Shown: one piece after another, positions 9,856-21,700 of the stretch
Numbering within the stretch: the first letter of the stretch is position 1
Layout: each line of letters opens with the position of its first letter
Source of the DNA: Euryodendron excelsum
Taxonomy: Eukaryota > Streptophyta > Magnoliopsida > Ericales > Pentaphylacaceae
Direction: 5' to 3'
Length of the DNA: 64,000 nt
NCBI GenBank assembly: GCA_033060915.1
Contig: CM065393.1
Span: 9,200,001 to 9,264,000 of the forward strand
Program-made: the position numbers and the translations under genes
Notes under the pieces: model-generated
The model's database searches: none
Seen by the model: the letters and a program-made list of their open reading frames with translations, nothing else
Told to the model about the DNA's origin: nothing

Positions 9856-11862
9856 ATGGTTGCTAACCCTGAAGAATCCTCTCAGGTCTCTCAAGAGGAA
9901 GTCAACGAAATGAGGACTAAGATGGATGAGATGCTCAAACTTATTCAAACTCTGGCCATGAAGGACGCTACTACGGTCCCGTCATCATCTATGACTTCAT
10001 CCAAAGACCTTGAACCCGCTAATCCAAGAATCATGCTTTAGTCTGACAATGCTGGAAGGACTAAGGAAGAAGCCAAAGGGGTCAGCACTGAAGAAGAAGA
10101 GACCATATTGCTTTCACCTGACATAAAAAAGGCCTCTCTAGACCCTCTCAGCCTAAAAATCCAAGGGTTGGAGGATTTATTGCGAAGTCTCCATGGCCAC
10201 GATGCTTACGGGTTCACTTCCTATGATGAACTCTATTTCTTCCCTGACCATCCGAGGCTTGCTAAGTTTAAAATGCCCGACTTCCAGAAGTACGACAGTA
10301 CCGGTAACCCCGTTGCTCATCTTCGTCTATATGCTGGAGCGCTAAGTGGACATGTCAACGATCTAAAGCTCCTTATGCAGCTATTCCAATATAGTCTCAT
10401 AGGGTTTGCTCTACAATGGTTTGCTCGTCTGGACTTAAGGAAGATCACCACCTAAATGGAGCTAGTCAATGAGTTCAAAGCCCAATACCGTCACAACATC
10501 GACCTCACTTCCGATCGCTGGTCCTTGATGACGATGAGCAAGGGTGAGAAGGAGAGCTTTAAAGCATATGCTCTAAGATGGAGGGAGGTAGCTACACAAG
10601 TTAATCATTTGCTGGAGGAGAAGGAGTATGTACAACTATTTGTGCATACTTTTCAAGGTATATTCTACGAGAAGCTCTACACAAGCGTGGGAAAAAGCTT
10701 CTCCGAGCTCATCATGCAGGGAGAGATGATAGAAAACGACCTCAAGACGGGAAGAATTACAGATCCCTATGCCAAGACTGGAGAAAATACCGCCAACATA
10801 GCCAAGAAGGTGGCTACTACGAGGGGCACGATCAGGAAGGAAAGTGAAGTGTCCGCTATTCTGCCTAGCCAACCACCCCAATACCGACCCTCGCTACAAT
10901 CACCCCCAGTCCTGCCCTTACCCACCTTGACCATGCCTGCTCCAACTCCTAACTATGGCCCCGCCGGGGCACAACCCAACTTTAATAGACCTACTAGACA
11001 CGTCCGTACTTTCGACGCTTTAGCCTGCACCCAAACTGAGGCTTACCATAGCCTTCTGAAGAACAACATCTTGAAGCCCGTACCTGCTCGCCCATTACCA
11101 AGCCCTCTACCCCCAACTTTTAATGCTACCCTTACATGTGAGTACCATTCAGGCGACCAGGGGCATGACACTGAGAGCTGCTTTGCTCTCAAGCCAAGAT
11201 CCAAGACTTGATCAATAATAAGACCATTGATTTGCAGCTAGTAAAACCTGCTCCCACTCCCAATGTGACCGCTAACCCTCTACCGGATCACACCGTCAAT
11301 ATGATACTAGTAGAGATGGAAGATGAGGGAGAATTCGACGAGCTCAAGTCCGAACATTATGAGAACGATTGGGAGGTCGATGAAGAAAATGACTGGGAAG
11401 AAGATCTCCCATTGTGCCCGAATTTATCTTTATAACCCTGAGGAGGTGCCTGATACTTCTGACTGTCCCATTGAGGAGCCAATATTTCCGAAAGATGAGA
11501 TGACCAAGAACACAGTTGTTAATAGATGGGGTGTTGAGTTCCTGCATCCGAGGTATGCTGCAGCGGAACGTCACTTACTAGAAAACCCTTGGCCCGCAAT
11601 TGAATACAACTATGAAGACATGGGATGGGAGCTAGAGGAGTCAAGAGAACAGTCACAGCCATTCGAATTGGAAGGGGGTGAGCTGGTCACCCTGTTTACA
11701 GAAGAACCCACTGCAAAGAACAAGAATGAGGCTGACAACCGCATCAACAGTGTCAACATCTTTGGAGCTCTAGGAGAAGCCTTTGCCTGTCTCGCCTTAG
11801 CCGAGAATCCGGGTCGCGAATGGAGCATCGAAGATGTGGGAATTGTCCCAAAGCCGTACTAA
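9856..11862 (+). pseudogene. gag: Ogre/Tat-type gag, broken copy (element A)
   Basis: The capsid protein of the element, about 669 codons. The N-terminal part is variable and acidic. The central part is a retrotransposon gag domain (FQYSLIGFALQWFARLDL, then LTSDRWSLMTMSKGEKESF). The C-terminal part has a CEYH...GHDTESC zinc-knuckle-like motif followed by an acidic extension ending VGIVPKPY. Breaks: in-frame stops at 10039 (TAG) and 10453 (TAA), a 1-nt deletion near 11193 and a compensating 1-nt insertion near 11421. The breaks are identified by comparison with copies D and E. ATG 9856 is the first in frame, but similarity to E continues upstream to about 9780, so translation may begin earlier or in a spliced exon. 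Nothing resembling protease or RT follows in any frame. Confidence 0.88.
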
Positions 11863-13828
11863 AATGGGTTCCTTGCAAAAGCGTACAAGAGAGGGGTGTT
11901 TACACCCACTTTCTTTCTATCCCTTTCACTTTCTATCTTTAAATTAATGTTTAAATTTTCTTGTTGCTTAAGAACTTTATGCTTTCCGTAAAAATAATAA
12001 TAATAATCAAATGACAATCGTTGATCCTATTATTGTTGTCTTGTCTTCCCTGGGGAGTAGTGACTACTTTCTACGCAAGGGGCATGGTTTATCTTATGGA
12101 ATGATTCAACTTGAAGGGGTGATAGCATGAGTTAGCCACTCACCAAATGATCAGCTTTCCAGAGAGAGAGGACAAAGACGAGTGAGGATACTACCTAAAG
12201 GTGACACTTACAAGACTCTGAAGCTAAGCGATGTGTGGCCAGATTATCAAAAGGAAGAGGAGCCATCTTTCACTTCCCCCACATATAAGTAAATTAATTA
12301 ATTAATTAATAATAATAAATAAATGCGCTCGTATTCCCCTTGCTTAACCCCTAGTGCCTCGCGGAAAGCGAAAATTTCTCTTTGCCAGCCCGGTCCAAGA
12401 CTGTCCTCCCCACACTAGGGCAGACAATATTTGAGAACTCTAGGAATGGTATCCACCCCCACTGTGCTAAGGCAGTAATAAAAGCTCTATAGATCAAGTA
12501 ATCTAATTCAAAATGAAGAGAGGCCCTCATGTCATTTCCCATACAATCAAAAGCAACCCCTTGCCAAACCTGTTGAGCCATCTATCCTTTTCTCAAGAAA
12601 AAAAAAAAAAAAAAAAACCCACCCTAGGGGTCACCGCCCACATTGGGTATATTGAACTTCCAAGGAAAAGGTCTAAGGAAAAAGGGTTAAAGAATTGTTT
12701 CGTTTCATAAAAGAAAAGAAAAGGAATAGAAAGAAAAAGCAAAGGAAAGGAATTGCCAAGGGGCAAGAAGAAAAAAAAAATCCTTTAAGGAAAGGCCTGA
12801 AGAAAATCATGATTGAATCATCATCAAAAGTATAATAAGAGGATCAAAAGAAAACAAAGTCATGTCTATCTCAAAAGGCATATGGAAAGGGTGGAAGAAC
12901 AAGGTCATTTTCACCCTAGAAGTCCTGTGAAAAGTAAGGAGGAAATTTAAAGGTGATCCTAGGTTACAAGGAAACCCAGTAGAAACAATAGGTTCGAGCC
13001 TTTACCCTTTTCTTGCAAAACCCTAAAACCATGGCCTGCATTATAACCCTAGTAAAGTCCCCTCTGATTGAAAACGGATTGCTTAATCTAAATGAGCTGA
13101 ACACGTTGCCAAAGCCAAGAAGGATGCTAGCCTTACTGAGAAAATGGTTAAGGATAGTATGGATCTAAACCTTGCTGAAAACAACATTGAATTTGACCCT
13201 ACATATCCCATTGTTTCTAAAACCTCATAACCTAGTCTACATTACAGTCCTAAACAAAGTCTCCTCAGATTGAAATGACTGACCACTTATCGCTCTGCCA
13301 AAGGTTAGGTAAGCTGTTGCTAAAACCTCGAGAGTCGAGAGCCTCAGCCCAATAACCCTATACACTAACCCTACGATAAAAAGTTGGAGGCGATCAAGAG
13401 GTTGAGAAAGGTGCGAAGTGCTATCATCCAATCAAAGTAGGGTTGAGTCAAAGGAAAGGCTAGACTCCCGAGGAGGAGGGAGTTACCATTCCCAAGACTA
13501 CAAGTCTAACAGCACCTTGTGTCATTCTATTAACATACGTTAAAAAAAAAAAAAATTAGCATGGGTTTTGCACACATAGGATATAACTCCCTGTAGAAAT
13601 AGAAGTCACCAACATCAACTCATGTAATAGATATCTAACATCATCATACATCACATGCATCTGATCATATGCTTAGCTACAAAGATCATAAATATATCTG
13701 TCTATCCATGCATCTGAATACCATAAATATCCATTTTTGTATAAAATATCAGAATAAAACTGTCTAACATAAATACAACTCAAGGACAAGGGGCAAAAGA
13801 GGATCAGAGTCTCTACAAGGGGTGTCTA
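11863..13828 (+). other. Conserved non-coding stretch after gag, element A
   Basis: No gene is seen on either strand. Much of it aligns with 50920-52502 in element D: AGAGAGGGGTGTT, GATAGCATGAGTTA and CCCAGTAGAA blocks. It holds an AATT microsatellite (12291-12324) and A-runs (12599-12618, 13541-13556). In full Ogre elements this is where an intron and pol would follow; here nothing of pol remains. Confidence 0.6.
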
Positions 13829-15679
13829 TCACAGGTCGAAGTCGATATCATCTGGATCAAAATCTCCGAAACCCGACATCAGAGGAGGTGGATAAATACT
13901 CGAAGCACCACCATCCTGTAGGGAAGATAGAGCCGAAATCAGCTGCATACAAAAAGGAACTAAGCAATAACAGAGCAAAAAGAAGCAACGAGAGAATAAC
14001 TTACCCCCCCCCCCACCGCCCATCTGAGATAACCAAGCTGTCAAGGAAGCTACCTCGGCCTGGTACTGATCCCGCTCCATCTGGTACTGATCTCTCTAGT
14101 CTCTCACAGCAGTAAACTCAGCCTGGGGCACATATCCCCCAGCTCAGCGCCATAAGTCAACTACCTCCTGGCCAATAGCGTACCTGCCAACTACTACCTC
14201 AAACCGAGTGAAGGCACCGACCGAATGAGCCCCAAAGTGCGCAGCATAATCTGTATCCAAAGGAAGCAAGAACTCGGCACCTGGCTGACGCTCCTGATAA
14301 GGGATAGGCACCCCCGCCACCAGGGCTCCAAACATATACTCCGGCGGAGCCCCTGCTGATCAGAACTCCTCATGAAACTGCCGCTAGTGTCACTCTCCAA
14401 GATAGGACTCCCAAGTGTCATCACTGAGAAAAGCAGCTCTCAACAAGGATAACGAGACCAAATACCGGACTGTCTCGTAATGGACTAATCCAATGAAGGG
14501 CCACCAGGTCACATCCCCCGCCTCAATTAGCTCCAGGTTAGCCCGGAGCGTCACACAATCAGTAATCTCCGATCGCTGGACTACCCGGTCACGAGCCCAC
14601 CTCAAAGCACGAGGATAGAGGTCATCCTCAATAACTACAGGGTGACGCATAGGCAAGTACTCGTAACTCCACCAGACGAGGAAAGGCCAGAAACTAGTCA
14701 TGCTACCCCAACGGGAAGAAGTCTGGACCCGCATTGACCGAAGAAAGCAGCCAAAAGAGAAAGACCCCCAGTCCAACTTAAATAAGGCTCCAAGATCAGC
14801 TATTATTCTCACCAAACGACACAGCACAAGTGACTTGTTGTTATTGCAGAAGCAGCTAAAGATGATATATAAAACAAGTCGTCGTCTCATGATGTCCCGC
14901 CTGGCAGGCGATGGCTCAGTAGCAAAAGTACGGTCATCCTGATTGATCCAAGAGACTGGGAAAGCAAAACGCTCAGCAGGATGCAAGTCCAATAGCAAAC
15001 AGGCCTTGTCCCTACTGACTGGATTTAGAGTGATCCGCCGACCGACAAAGGAAAGCCCTGTGATGATCTCCCAATCCAAAGGAGTGGGACCTAACTCGAA
15101 GCCGACAAAATGAAAGGTCCCGGTCTCCCCGAACCACCGCTCAACCAAAGCCAGTACTAAATGCCGGTTTAGGCGGTTAGCCTGTAATCCCATAAAGGCG
15201 CCAAACCCGATCTCCGCCAAGAAAGCACGATATGATGGGGCAGCACGCTGCATGGTCACAAAAACCTGATGAACAGCCCCTCTGAAAGCTGTATGTACCC
15301 GTGGAGGAGGCAAATGCTGTCTGGAATACACGCTAGGGTGATAAGCAAGATCCCCGAGTGGTGGGACGTCTGGTATCTGCAGATCTCCTAAGTCGGCATC
15401 TGTCTGCCTATGCCTGGAAAAAGCTCTCCCATAATCGGTCACCTGATTCCCAAGGCCTGGTACCTCCTCCTCGGCATCAATCTCCTCGATGAAAGCCTGC
15501 TCAACCGAAGGAAAAGGGTCGACAAGTAGCCTACTCCCCTACCCATTCTGACTGGAGGAGGATCGTCCGGTAGATTGTCTACTACCTCTAGATCGACTAG
15601 AGCCGCCAGTAGAATCTATCTGGGCGACCTTCCCTGAGCGGTGCCTCCTCTCAGAACCGTCATCACCCGCGTCTGCCAT
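13829..15679 (-). pseudogene. Antisense plant mobile domain (PMD, aminotransferase-like) gene
   Basis: One reading frame of 617 codons runs from ATG 15679 to TGA 13829 on the strand opposite gag. The N-terminus is Ser/Arg-rich, then an acidic linker, then the PMD domain (LVLALVERWFGETGTFHF, GPTPLDWEIITGLSFVGR, and later DWGS and WWSYEYLP). PMD proteins such as Arabidopsis MAIN act in the nucleus; PMD also occurs in plant transposons, where its role is unclear. Six in-frame stops break it (15539, 14390, 14384, 14360, 14144, 14096), each explained by one transition, yet I see no frameshift. A GGTAAGT donor at about 14002 and acceptors at about 13948 or 13919 suggest a last intron, though the frame also reads through. 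A TTTTTAG acceptor lies one base before the ATG. The family call is strong; function in the element is unknown. Confidence 0.85.
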
Positions 15680-16972
15680 CCTAAAAAGATAAGCCAATGT
15701 AAGTGATGTTAACATACCATACACGCAATGCAAGTAATAATAAAATAAAATAAACAACTAACACAAACAGAATGAATGAAAGATTTCAAATGATAAAACA
15801 AATTTCCTACATGCACATCCTGATTTTCCAACTTCAAATCAAATCTCAAGGGTTTTTTGTCTTTTTCCTTCAAAAAGATTTTATTTCTAAAACTTTAACC
15901 AACTCTTTCCCTAATTTCTAAAAATTTCGGCAGAGTCCCGTTTAAAAATGATGCCTGTAACACCCATGACATCAACACAAAACATAAAACGTGCACTTCA
16001 CTTTGTCACAATCACATGACATCAGCACCTGTGCACATTTTTTGATTTTTCAAAATTTTCAAAACACATGTTTTATTTTTCCAATAAATCAATAGTTTTC
16101 AAAAATGTCCTAAAATTCCTCTAAATTCTTTCAAATGTTTTCCAAAAATATTCCTACATTTTTCAAAATTTTAAACTCTAAAAATCCCATCAATTTCTTG
16201 AGTTTTCTCATTTTTCTAAATTTTCTAAGTATTTTCCTATTCTTCAAAAAATCAAAAATTCACCGAGTTTTCAAAAATTACGAAACTTTATACGGTTATT
16301 AAACACATTTTTCTAAGGCATTTTGCATAAAAATATAGCCAAAAAATCTAATACCCAATTCTGTAGGAACAAATCACTTATTCCTGCAGAAAACCCATTT
16401 ACATATTCACATATAATCGTTCAAATTCAATCAAATAACTACCAAAATGCAAAAACAACATCACCAAAGTGTTCAAAGCATATCAAAATATCAATTTCCA
16501 CTATTCACATGATTCAAACAAAGTTCTACACATCAAAATTAACAAAATTTGAAAACTCACTTTTTGAAAGTTCTCTGGCGAAGTCTTCTCTTCCAGCGAC
16601 TTTTTTGGCTACGTGGTCTCCTTCAGGCAATCACCCGTGGTCTCCAAGAAGTGCCCTTTCAAGGTTCAAGTTGATTTTCACGCAAAATCTCTCCAAAATG
16701 TCGCGGCTGTTCGAACCAGAAATTTTCTGGTTTTAACTCCAAGCCTGGCGCCACTAGCAGAGGCGCCAAGCATTTTCTGCCAAAGGCGCCACTAGCAGTG
16801 GCGCCAGTTGCAAATTTTGGGCAGCTTTGCCCTTTTTCCCGCCAAAACTCATTTTCAAAGGCCTTTTTGGCCTGTTATCCGTTTTCGACTTCCGTTACCG
16901 AAAGATTTCCAATGTCCGTTCCTCCGACTGCCTCGCGGTCAACATGGGACTTTTACTCTTATCGTCAAAGAC
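15680..16972 (-). promoter_or_regulatory. Probable 5' UTR intron and promoter of the antisense PMD gene
   Basis: Read on the minus strand, a GGCGCC palindrome block (16806-16744) is followed by a short leader and a GTGAGT donor (G at 16560). After 880 AT-rich bases comes CTTATCTTTTTAG, whose AG (15682-15681) is one base from the PMD ATG. This is the layout of a plant gene with a 5' UTR intron. No clear TATA box follows the palindromes on this strand. Open frames on the plus strand here run across the LTR border and are not genes. Confidence 0.45.
16744..16806 (-). promoter_or_regulatory. GGCGCC palindrome block inside element A
   Basis: Four GGCGCC cores in 63 bp with CCACTAGCAG and ACTAGCAGTGG spacers, the same words found upstream of the LTR TATA boxes. 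It is outside the LTR, about 1.06 kb upstream of the PMD ATG, which points to shared promoter parts for sense and antisense genes. Confidence 0.55.
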
Positions 16973-16989
16973 AGAAAAAGAGGAGCAGC
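16973..16989 (+). promoter_or_regulatory. Polypurine tract of element A
   Basis: AGAAAAAGAGGAGCAGC directly precedes the 3' LTR start TGTAAGCACCCC. It would prime plus-strand DNA synthesis. Confidence 0.75.
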
Positions 16990-17200
16990 TGTAAGCACCC
17001 CATTTTTGACTGCTCGGCAGTCTACACTCTGTCCAGACTTGTTTTCAAGTCATTGTGGGCGTATTCCAATCGAAACCGATTTTCTAAGTCCAAATCCTGT
17101 TTTTCCATCGCCTCCCGAGCCCACCAAGCCCAAATAGAGGCAAAATGACCAAAATACCCTTAGGGGCATTGTTCTTTCCAATTTCAACTCCAATCCTTCT

Positions 17201-17634
17201 TTCGAGACAGTTTATTCCTCGAGACGGTTCCAAATCAGGCACGTCTTTTCGAAGACGGTAAGTCCCTTTTCCAATCCCTCTTTCGAGACAATTTATTCCT
17301 CGAGATGGTTCCAATTTAGGCACGTCTTTTTGAAGACGGTAAGTCCCCTTTCCAATCCCTTTCTCGAGACAATTTATTCCTCAAGACGGTTCCAAATCAG
17401 GCACGTCTTTTTGAAGACGGTAAGTCCCCTTTCTAATCCCTCTCTCGAGACAGTTTATTCCTCGAGACGGTTCCAATTCAGGCACGTCTTTTCGAAGACA
17501 GTAAGTCCCCTTTCCAATCCCTTTCTCGAGACAGTTTATTCCTCGACACGGTTTCAAATCAGGCATGTCTTTCCGAAGACGGTAAGTCCCCTTTCTAATC
17601 CCTCTCTCGAGATAATTTATTCCTCGAGACGGTC
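17201..17634 (+). repeat. 81-bp tandem array, 5 units plus a partial one
   Basis: Unit starts (TTCGAGAC or CTCGAGAC) fall at 17201, 17282, 17363, 17444, 17525 and 17606. This is two units fewer than the 5' LTR, a length change since the two LTRs were made identical by reverse transcription. Confidence 0.92.
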
Positions 17635-18593
17635 TGAGTAGCAGAAATACTCGCAAACATCACAACCGTCCGAGTAACGGAAATACTCGTAAATAGGTCG
17701 ATATAAGGAATTGCCAACAAACCCCTGTATCATGCGACCGCCATCAAAGTGGCGGAAACACTCAAAACCCAGGTCAACACCGGTGCCTACTAGCCCACTT
17801 TAGTGAAAAATGACCAAACTGCCCCTTGGGCCTTTTCTGAGACTTTCCGGTCAAGATGACCATTTTGCCCCTAAGCATCTGAACGCCCCGGGAACCACAC
17901 CGGCTCTGGGTATCAAACCGATAACCTCCTGAGAATACTTCTTATAGTATTCTCAACCTCCCTTTACCTTTTCGGATCATTCCGAGTCAGTTCCGGCCAA
18001 CTCGGTACAAAATGACCGTTTTGCCCCTGGTGGGCCGGTCTCCTTTTTCGACCACACCGGCTCTGGGTTTCAAACCAGTAACCTTTTGAGACTGCTTTCT
18101 ATAGTGTTCTCAACCTCCTTTTACCTTTCCGGATCATTCTGAGTCAATTCCGGTCAACCCGATACAAAATGACCGTTTTGCCCCTGGTAGGCCGGTCACC
18201 TTTTCCATCCACACCGGCTCTGGGTATCAAACCGGCAACCTTTGGGAACATTCTGAATATTGTTTCCAAATCTCGAGTCTTCTTCTGAGACAGTCCGAGT
18301 CCGTCCCGGCAGCTTCCCGATCCGATTGACCGTTTTGCCCCTAAAGGCTCGATCAACCCTTCCGACACATCATATCTTCATTTTTCAAGTCAAATACCTC
18401 CGAGACACTATTTTAAGTGTTCTTGCTCTTTTCTGGCCTTCCAGGTCATTCCTGGTTTTCCAAACTCCTTCCTGGACTTCCGGAGTCACTTCTAGTGAAG
18501 CAAGGCTAAAAATTACATGGTAGTCACTAGTACAGACGCCCAAATCTAGTCAAAGATACATTGTTTGCCGACCTTAAACATTTCCTAAATTGA

Positions 18594-18715
18594 TGGCACC
18601 ACTAGTAGTGGCGCCAAGCCAAAAAATGGCCTGGCGCCACTCATAGTGGCATCAGTATAAAGTTTGGCCTGGCGCCACTGCAACAGGCGCTAGTGTTATC
18701 CAACCTCTATAAATA
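18594..18715 (+). promoter_or_regulatory. GGCGCC palindrome block and TATA box, 3' LTR of A
   Basis: GGCACCACTAGTAGTGGCGCC and further copies at 18594-18693, then TATAAATA at 18708-18715. This LTR could drive read-through into 22021 onward. Confidence 0.65.
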
Positions 18716-21700
18716 CAGGGCCTCTTCCAATGTGAAAGAGGTACACAAACTCAATCTAGAAATCATATAATTCGATATACAGAGCCCGTGCACCCCCCAA
18801 ACCCTAGCTCCCTAGGTTTTCCAAACCCTAGCCACCCTACACAAACCCTAGGCTCATATACACTCCGATACACCATCATACACTAGCCTTCAACCCTCCT
18901 TTGAAGACTTGAAGAGCTACAACCTAAAGCTTGAAGACAACTCTTGAAGATTGAAGACGAAGATCAAGACGAAGACTGAAGACAGAAAACAAGCAATGCA
19001 CGCAAAATAAACAAGACATACGGTAGGCTTTCTCTTTAAATTTACGCACTTCCCCCTCTCTCTTCTCTCTCCTAACCCACTTGGGTTTTCTCTATTTTAA
19101 TCCCCCATCTCTTTCCCTCTCTTTTTTTGCATGCTTGAAACAAGGGGATTCCGGGTCTATGTGTAGGATTGGGCTATTAGAGACTCATCGTGTCGAGGGC
19201 TTTCTTTTAGTCTAACCGGAGACCACGTGGGTCCGGCCCCCTTGATTACGTGGTAAAACCTTAACCTTGTATGTTCACGACCCCAAAATTGCATTATGCA
19301 GATCATGATGTTGCATTTTCCAAAAGTCATTTTCAAAGTTGTTTTTAAAATCGTTTTCAAACTTGTTTTCAAACTTGCATCAAAATCTCCTTTTTCAAAA
19401 CATGTTTTCAAAATCACAATCCTAGGGTGATTCTAGCCTTTCCATGACTAGGATTGCTTTAGGAAAGTGTTACATGCAAAGTGACCAACATGGTCCATAT
19501 TTTTAACCCTTGTTGTTTTCAAAACCACTTTCTTAAGGTGGTTCTAGCCCTCTTATGGCTAGAATTGCTTTAGGAAAGTAAGACATTTTCATACTTTCCA
19601 AAAAACTCTCTTTTCAAATCTCTTCCAAAAAATTTTCTTTTCAACATACTTTCCTGAAACTCTCCTTTCCAAAGTTGTTTTCAAAAATTCCCTCCAAAAA
19701 TCTATTCTTCCTAAACATCTCCTTTTTCAACTCCTTTCCAAAATCCTCTCCCCAAAATCCACTTTCTAAAAACACTCCCTAAATTCACTTTCCTAAAAAC
19801 TCTCTCCAACAATCTCGTTCCAAAATTCTTTCTAAAAAAAAAAACTCTCTTTTTCCAAAATCTTCCCTTCAGAAACCTCCTCTCTAGGATTTCCTTCAAA
19901 AAACTCATTTCCAAAACGCACTTTCCAAAAATCTCGTTTCTTAGAACCCAAGTCAAGCCCTAGAACTCACAATTAGGAAACCCTAATTTTCCCTTCCAAA
20001 AACATGGTTTTCAAACTTTGCCCCAAACCTAGGTTTCCAAAACCTCTTGTTTTCTACATCCAAATTATACATATTTCTAAAACCTCTTTTTTACATCAAA
20101 CTTCTACACTTCCAAATCTAGGGTTTCTAAAACTTCCCTTTCCAAATTCTTGTCAATTCCAATCTTTCCTTTAGGAAACCAAATTCCAATCTTCCCTTTA
20201 GAAAATCAAATCCTATCTTCCCTTTAGAAACCAAATCCAATTTCCCGTTTAGGAAACTAGATCCAATCCTCCGTTTTTTGAAACAAAATTAAACCTTCTC
20301 TTTTAGGAACAAAATCCAATCCCTTCATAATCCAAATCTTTCCTAATTCAACTCTTTCCTAAACCATAAGTTTCCTAAAACTTTCAAATCTTTCCTTAAA
20401 CATTAAGCTTCCAAATCTTCCCTAATTCGACTATTTCCTAACTTTATCCCTTTCCAAATCTTAACCTTTCCAAATCCAAGTTTTCAAATCTTTCTAAACT
20501 CTAAACTTTCTTAACTTGAAACTTTCCAAATTCTAAACCTTTCTTAAACTAAACTTTCCTAATTCAAAACGTTTCTAAATTCAATACTTTTCTATTTCAA
20601 AACCTTTCTTGAAACAAAACTTTCTACTTTCAAAACTTTCCTATTTTCAAAGTTTCCTTGTTTTCTAAACATTCCAATTTTCAAAACTTCCCTATTTCAA
20701 AACTTTCCTAATTCGGGAACTTTCCTAATTTGATAACCTTTCCTATTTCTAAAACTTTCTAAATTCGAAACTTTCTCCAAAACTTTCCTAAAATGAAACT
20801 TTTCTAATTCGAAACTTTTCAAAAATAAAACTTTCCTAAAATGATACTTTCCTAATTTGAACTTTTTCGAACATTTTCTAAAATCTAATCTTTGCAAATC
20901 TTCCAAGTCCAATGTTCGAGTCAAATCTTTCTAACTCTCAAGTCTTTCCTAAACCTCATCTTTCCTAAGTCTAGGTTTCTTAAACCTCAATCTTTCTAAA
21001 GTAAGTCCAATCTTCTCAATTTCAATTTCCAATCTCTTCTTCTAATTTCAAATCAAATCCAATTTCCAATTCAATCTCCTTCTTCAAACCAACTCTTCTA
21101 TTTTCAATCAGACTCTTGTCCGAACTACGACTGACCTGATTCCTCCAAAAGGATACGTAGGTAACCCTCATGAGTGCGGTCACAACATTTTTCAAATTTC
21201 TAATTCCACAACATTTTCAAATTTTCAATTTCACAACATTTTTCAAATTTCTAATTCCATAACATTTTTCAAATTTTCAATTCTATAATTTTCTTTCAAA
21301 CCTCCAATTCAACAATCTTCTTTAAGTTTCCAATTCTATTTTCTATTTTCAATTTCCAATTCAAAAAATCTATTTTTAAATCTCAATTTTCAAATTCTAA
21401 AACTTTCTAATTTCAAATATATCTTTTCAAATCTTTTCTAAAATCAAATCAATTTCTTTCCAAATCTATTTTTCAATTCTCTTGCATATCATGCATTATA
21501 TCTTTTTAAATATTGTTTTATAAAGTGAATAGGATTGGACATTAATTAGTTAAAGACTCTCATAGGTGAATCTAGGGTTGATTGACATGTAGGTACCGAA
21601 AGGGCGGGGTAGGGTGATGGCTTAGTGCATCTTCCCTACACGTAACCAACCTCTGAACCTAGATCACTGATTTCAAAGACCAAAAAGGAGTTATTTTTCA

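Noticed and set aside
11863..13828. Hidden pol genes in element A
   Set aside because: No protease, RT or integrase motif could be read in any of the six frames, and the matching part of element D also has none.
13822..14942. Plus-strand open frames of 80-97 codons
   Set aside because: They are shadows of the antisense PMD frame.
16798..17148. Two overlapping plus-strand frames of 109-116 codons
   Set aside because: They run from internal sequence across the polypurine tract into the 3' LTR and have no conserved counterpart.
17084..17656. Open frames of 79-103 codons with the same repeat in the 3' LTR
   Set aside because: Same 81-bp artefact.
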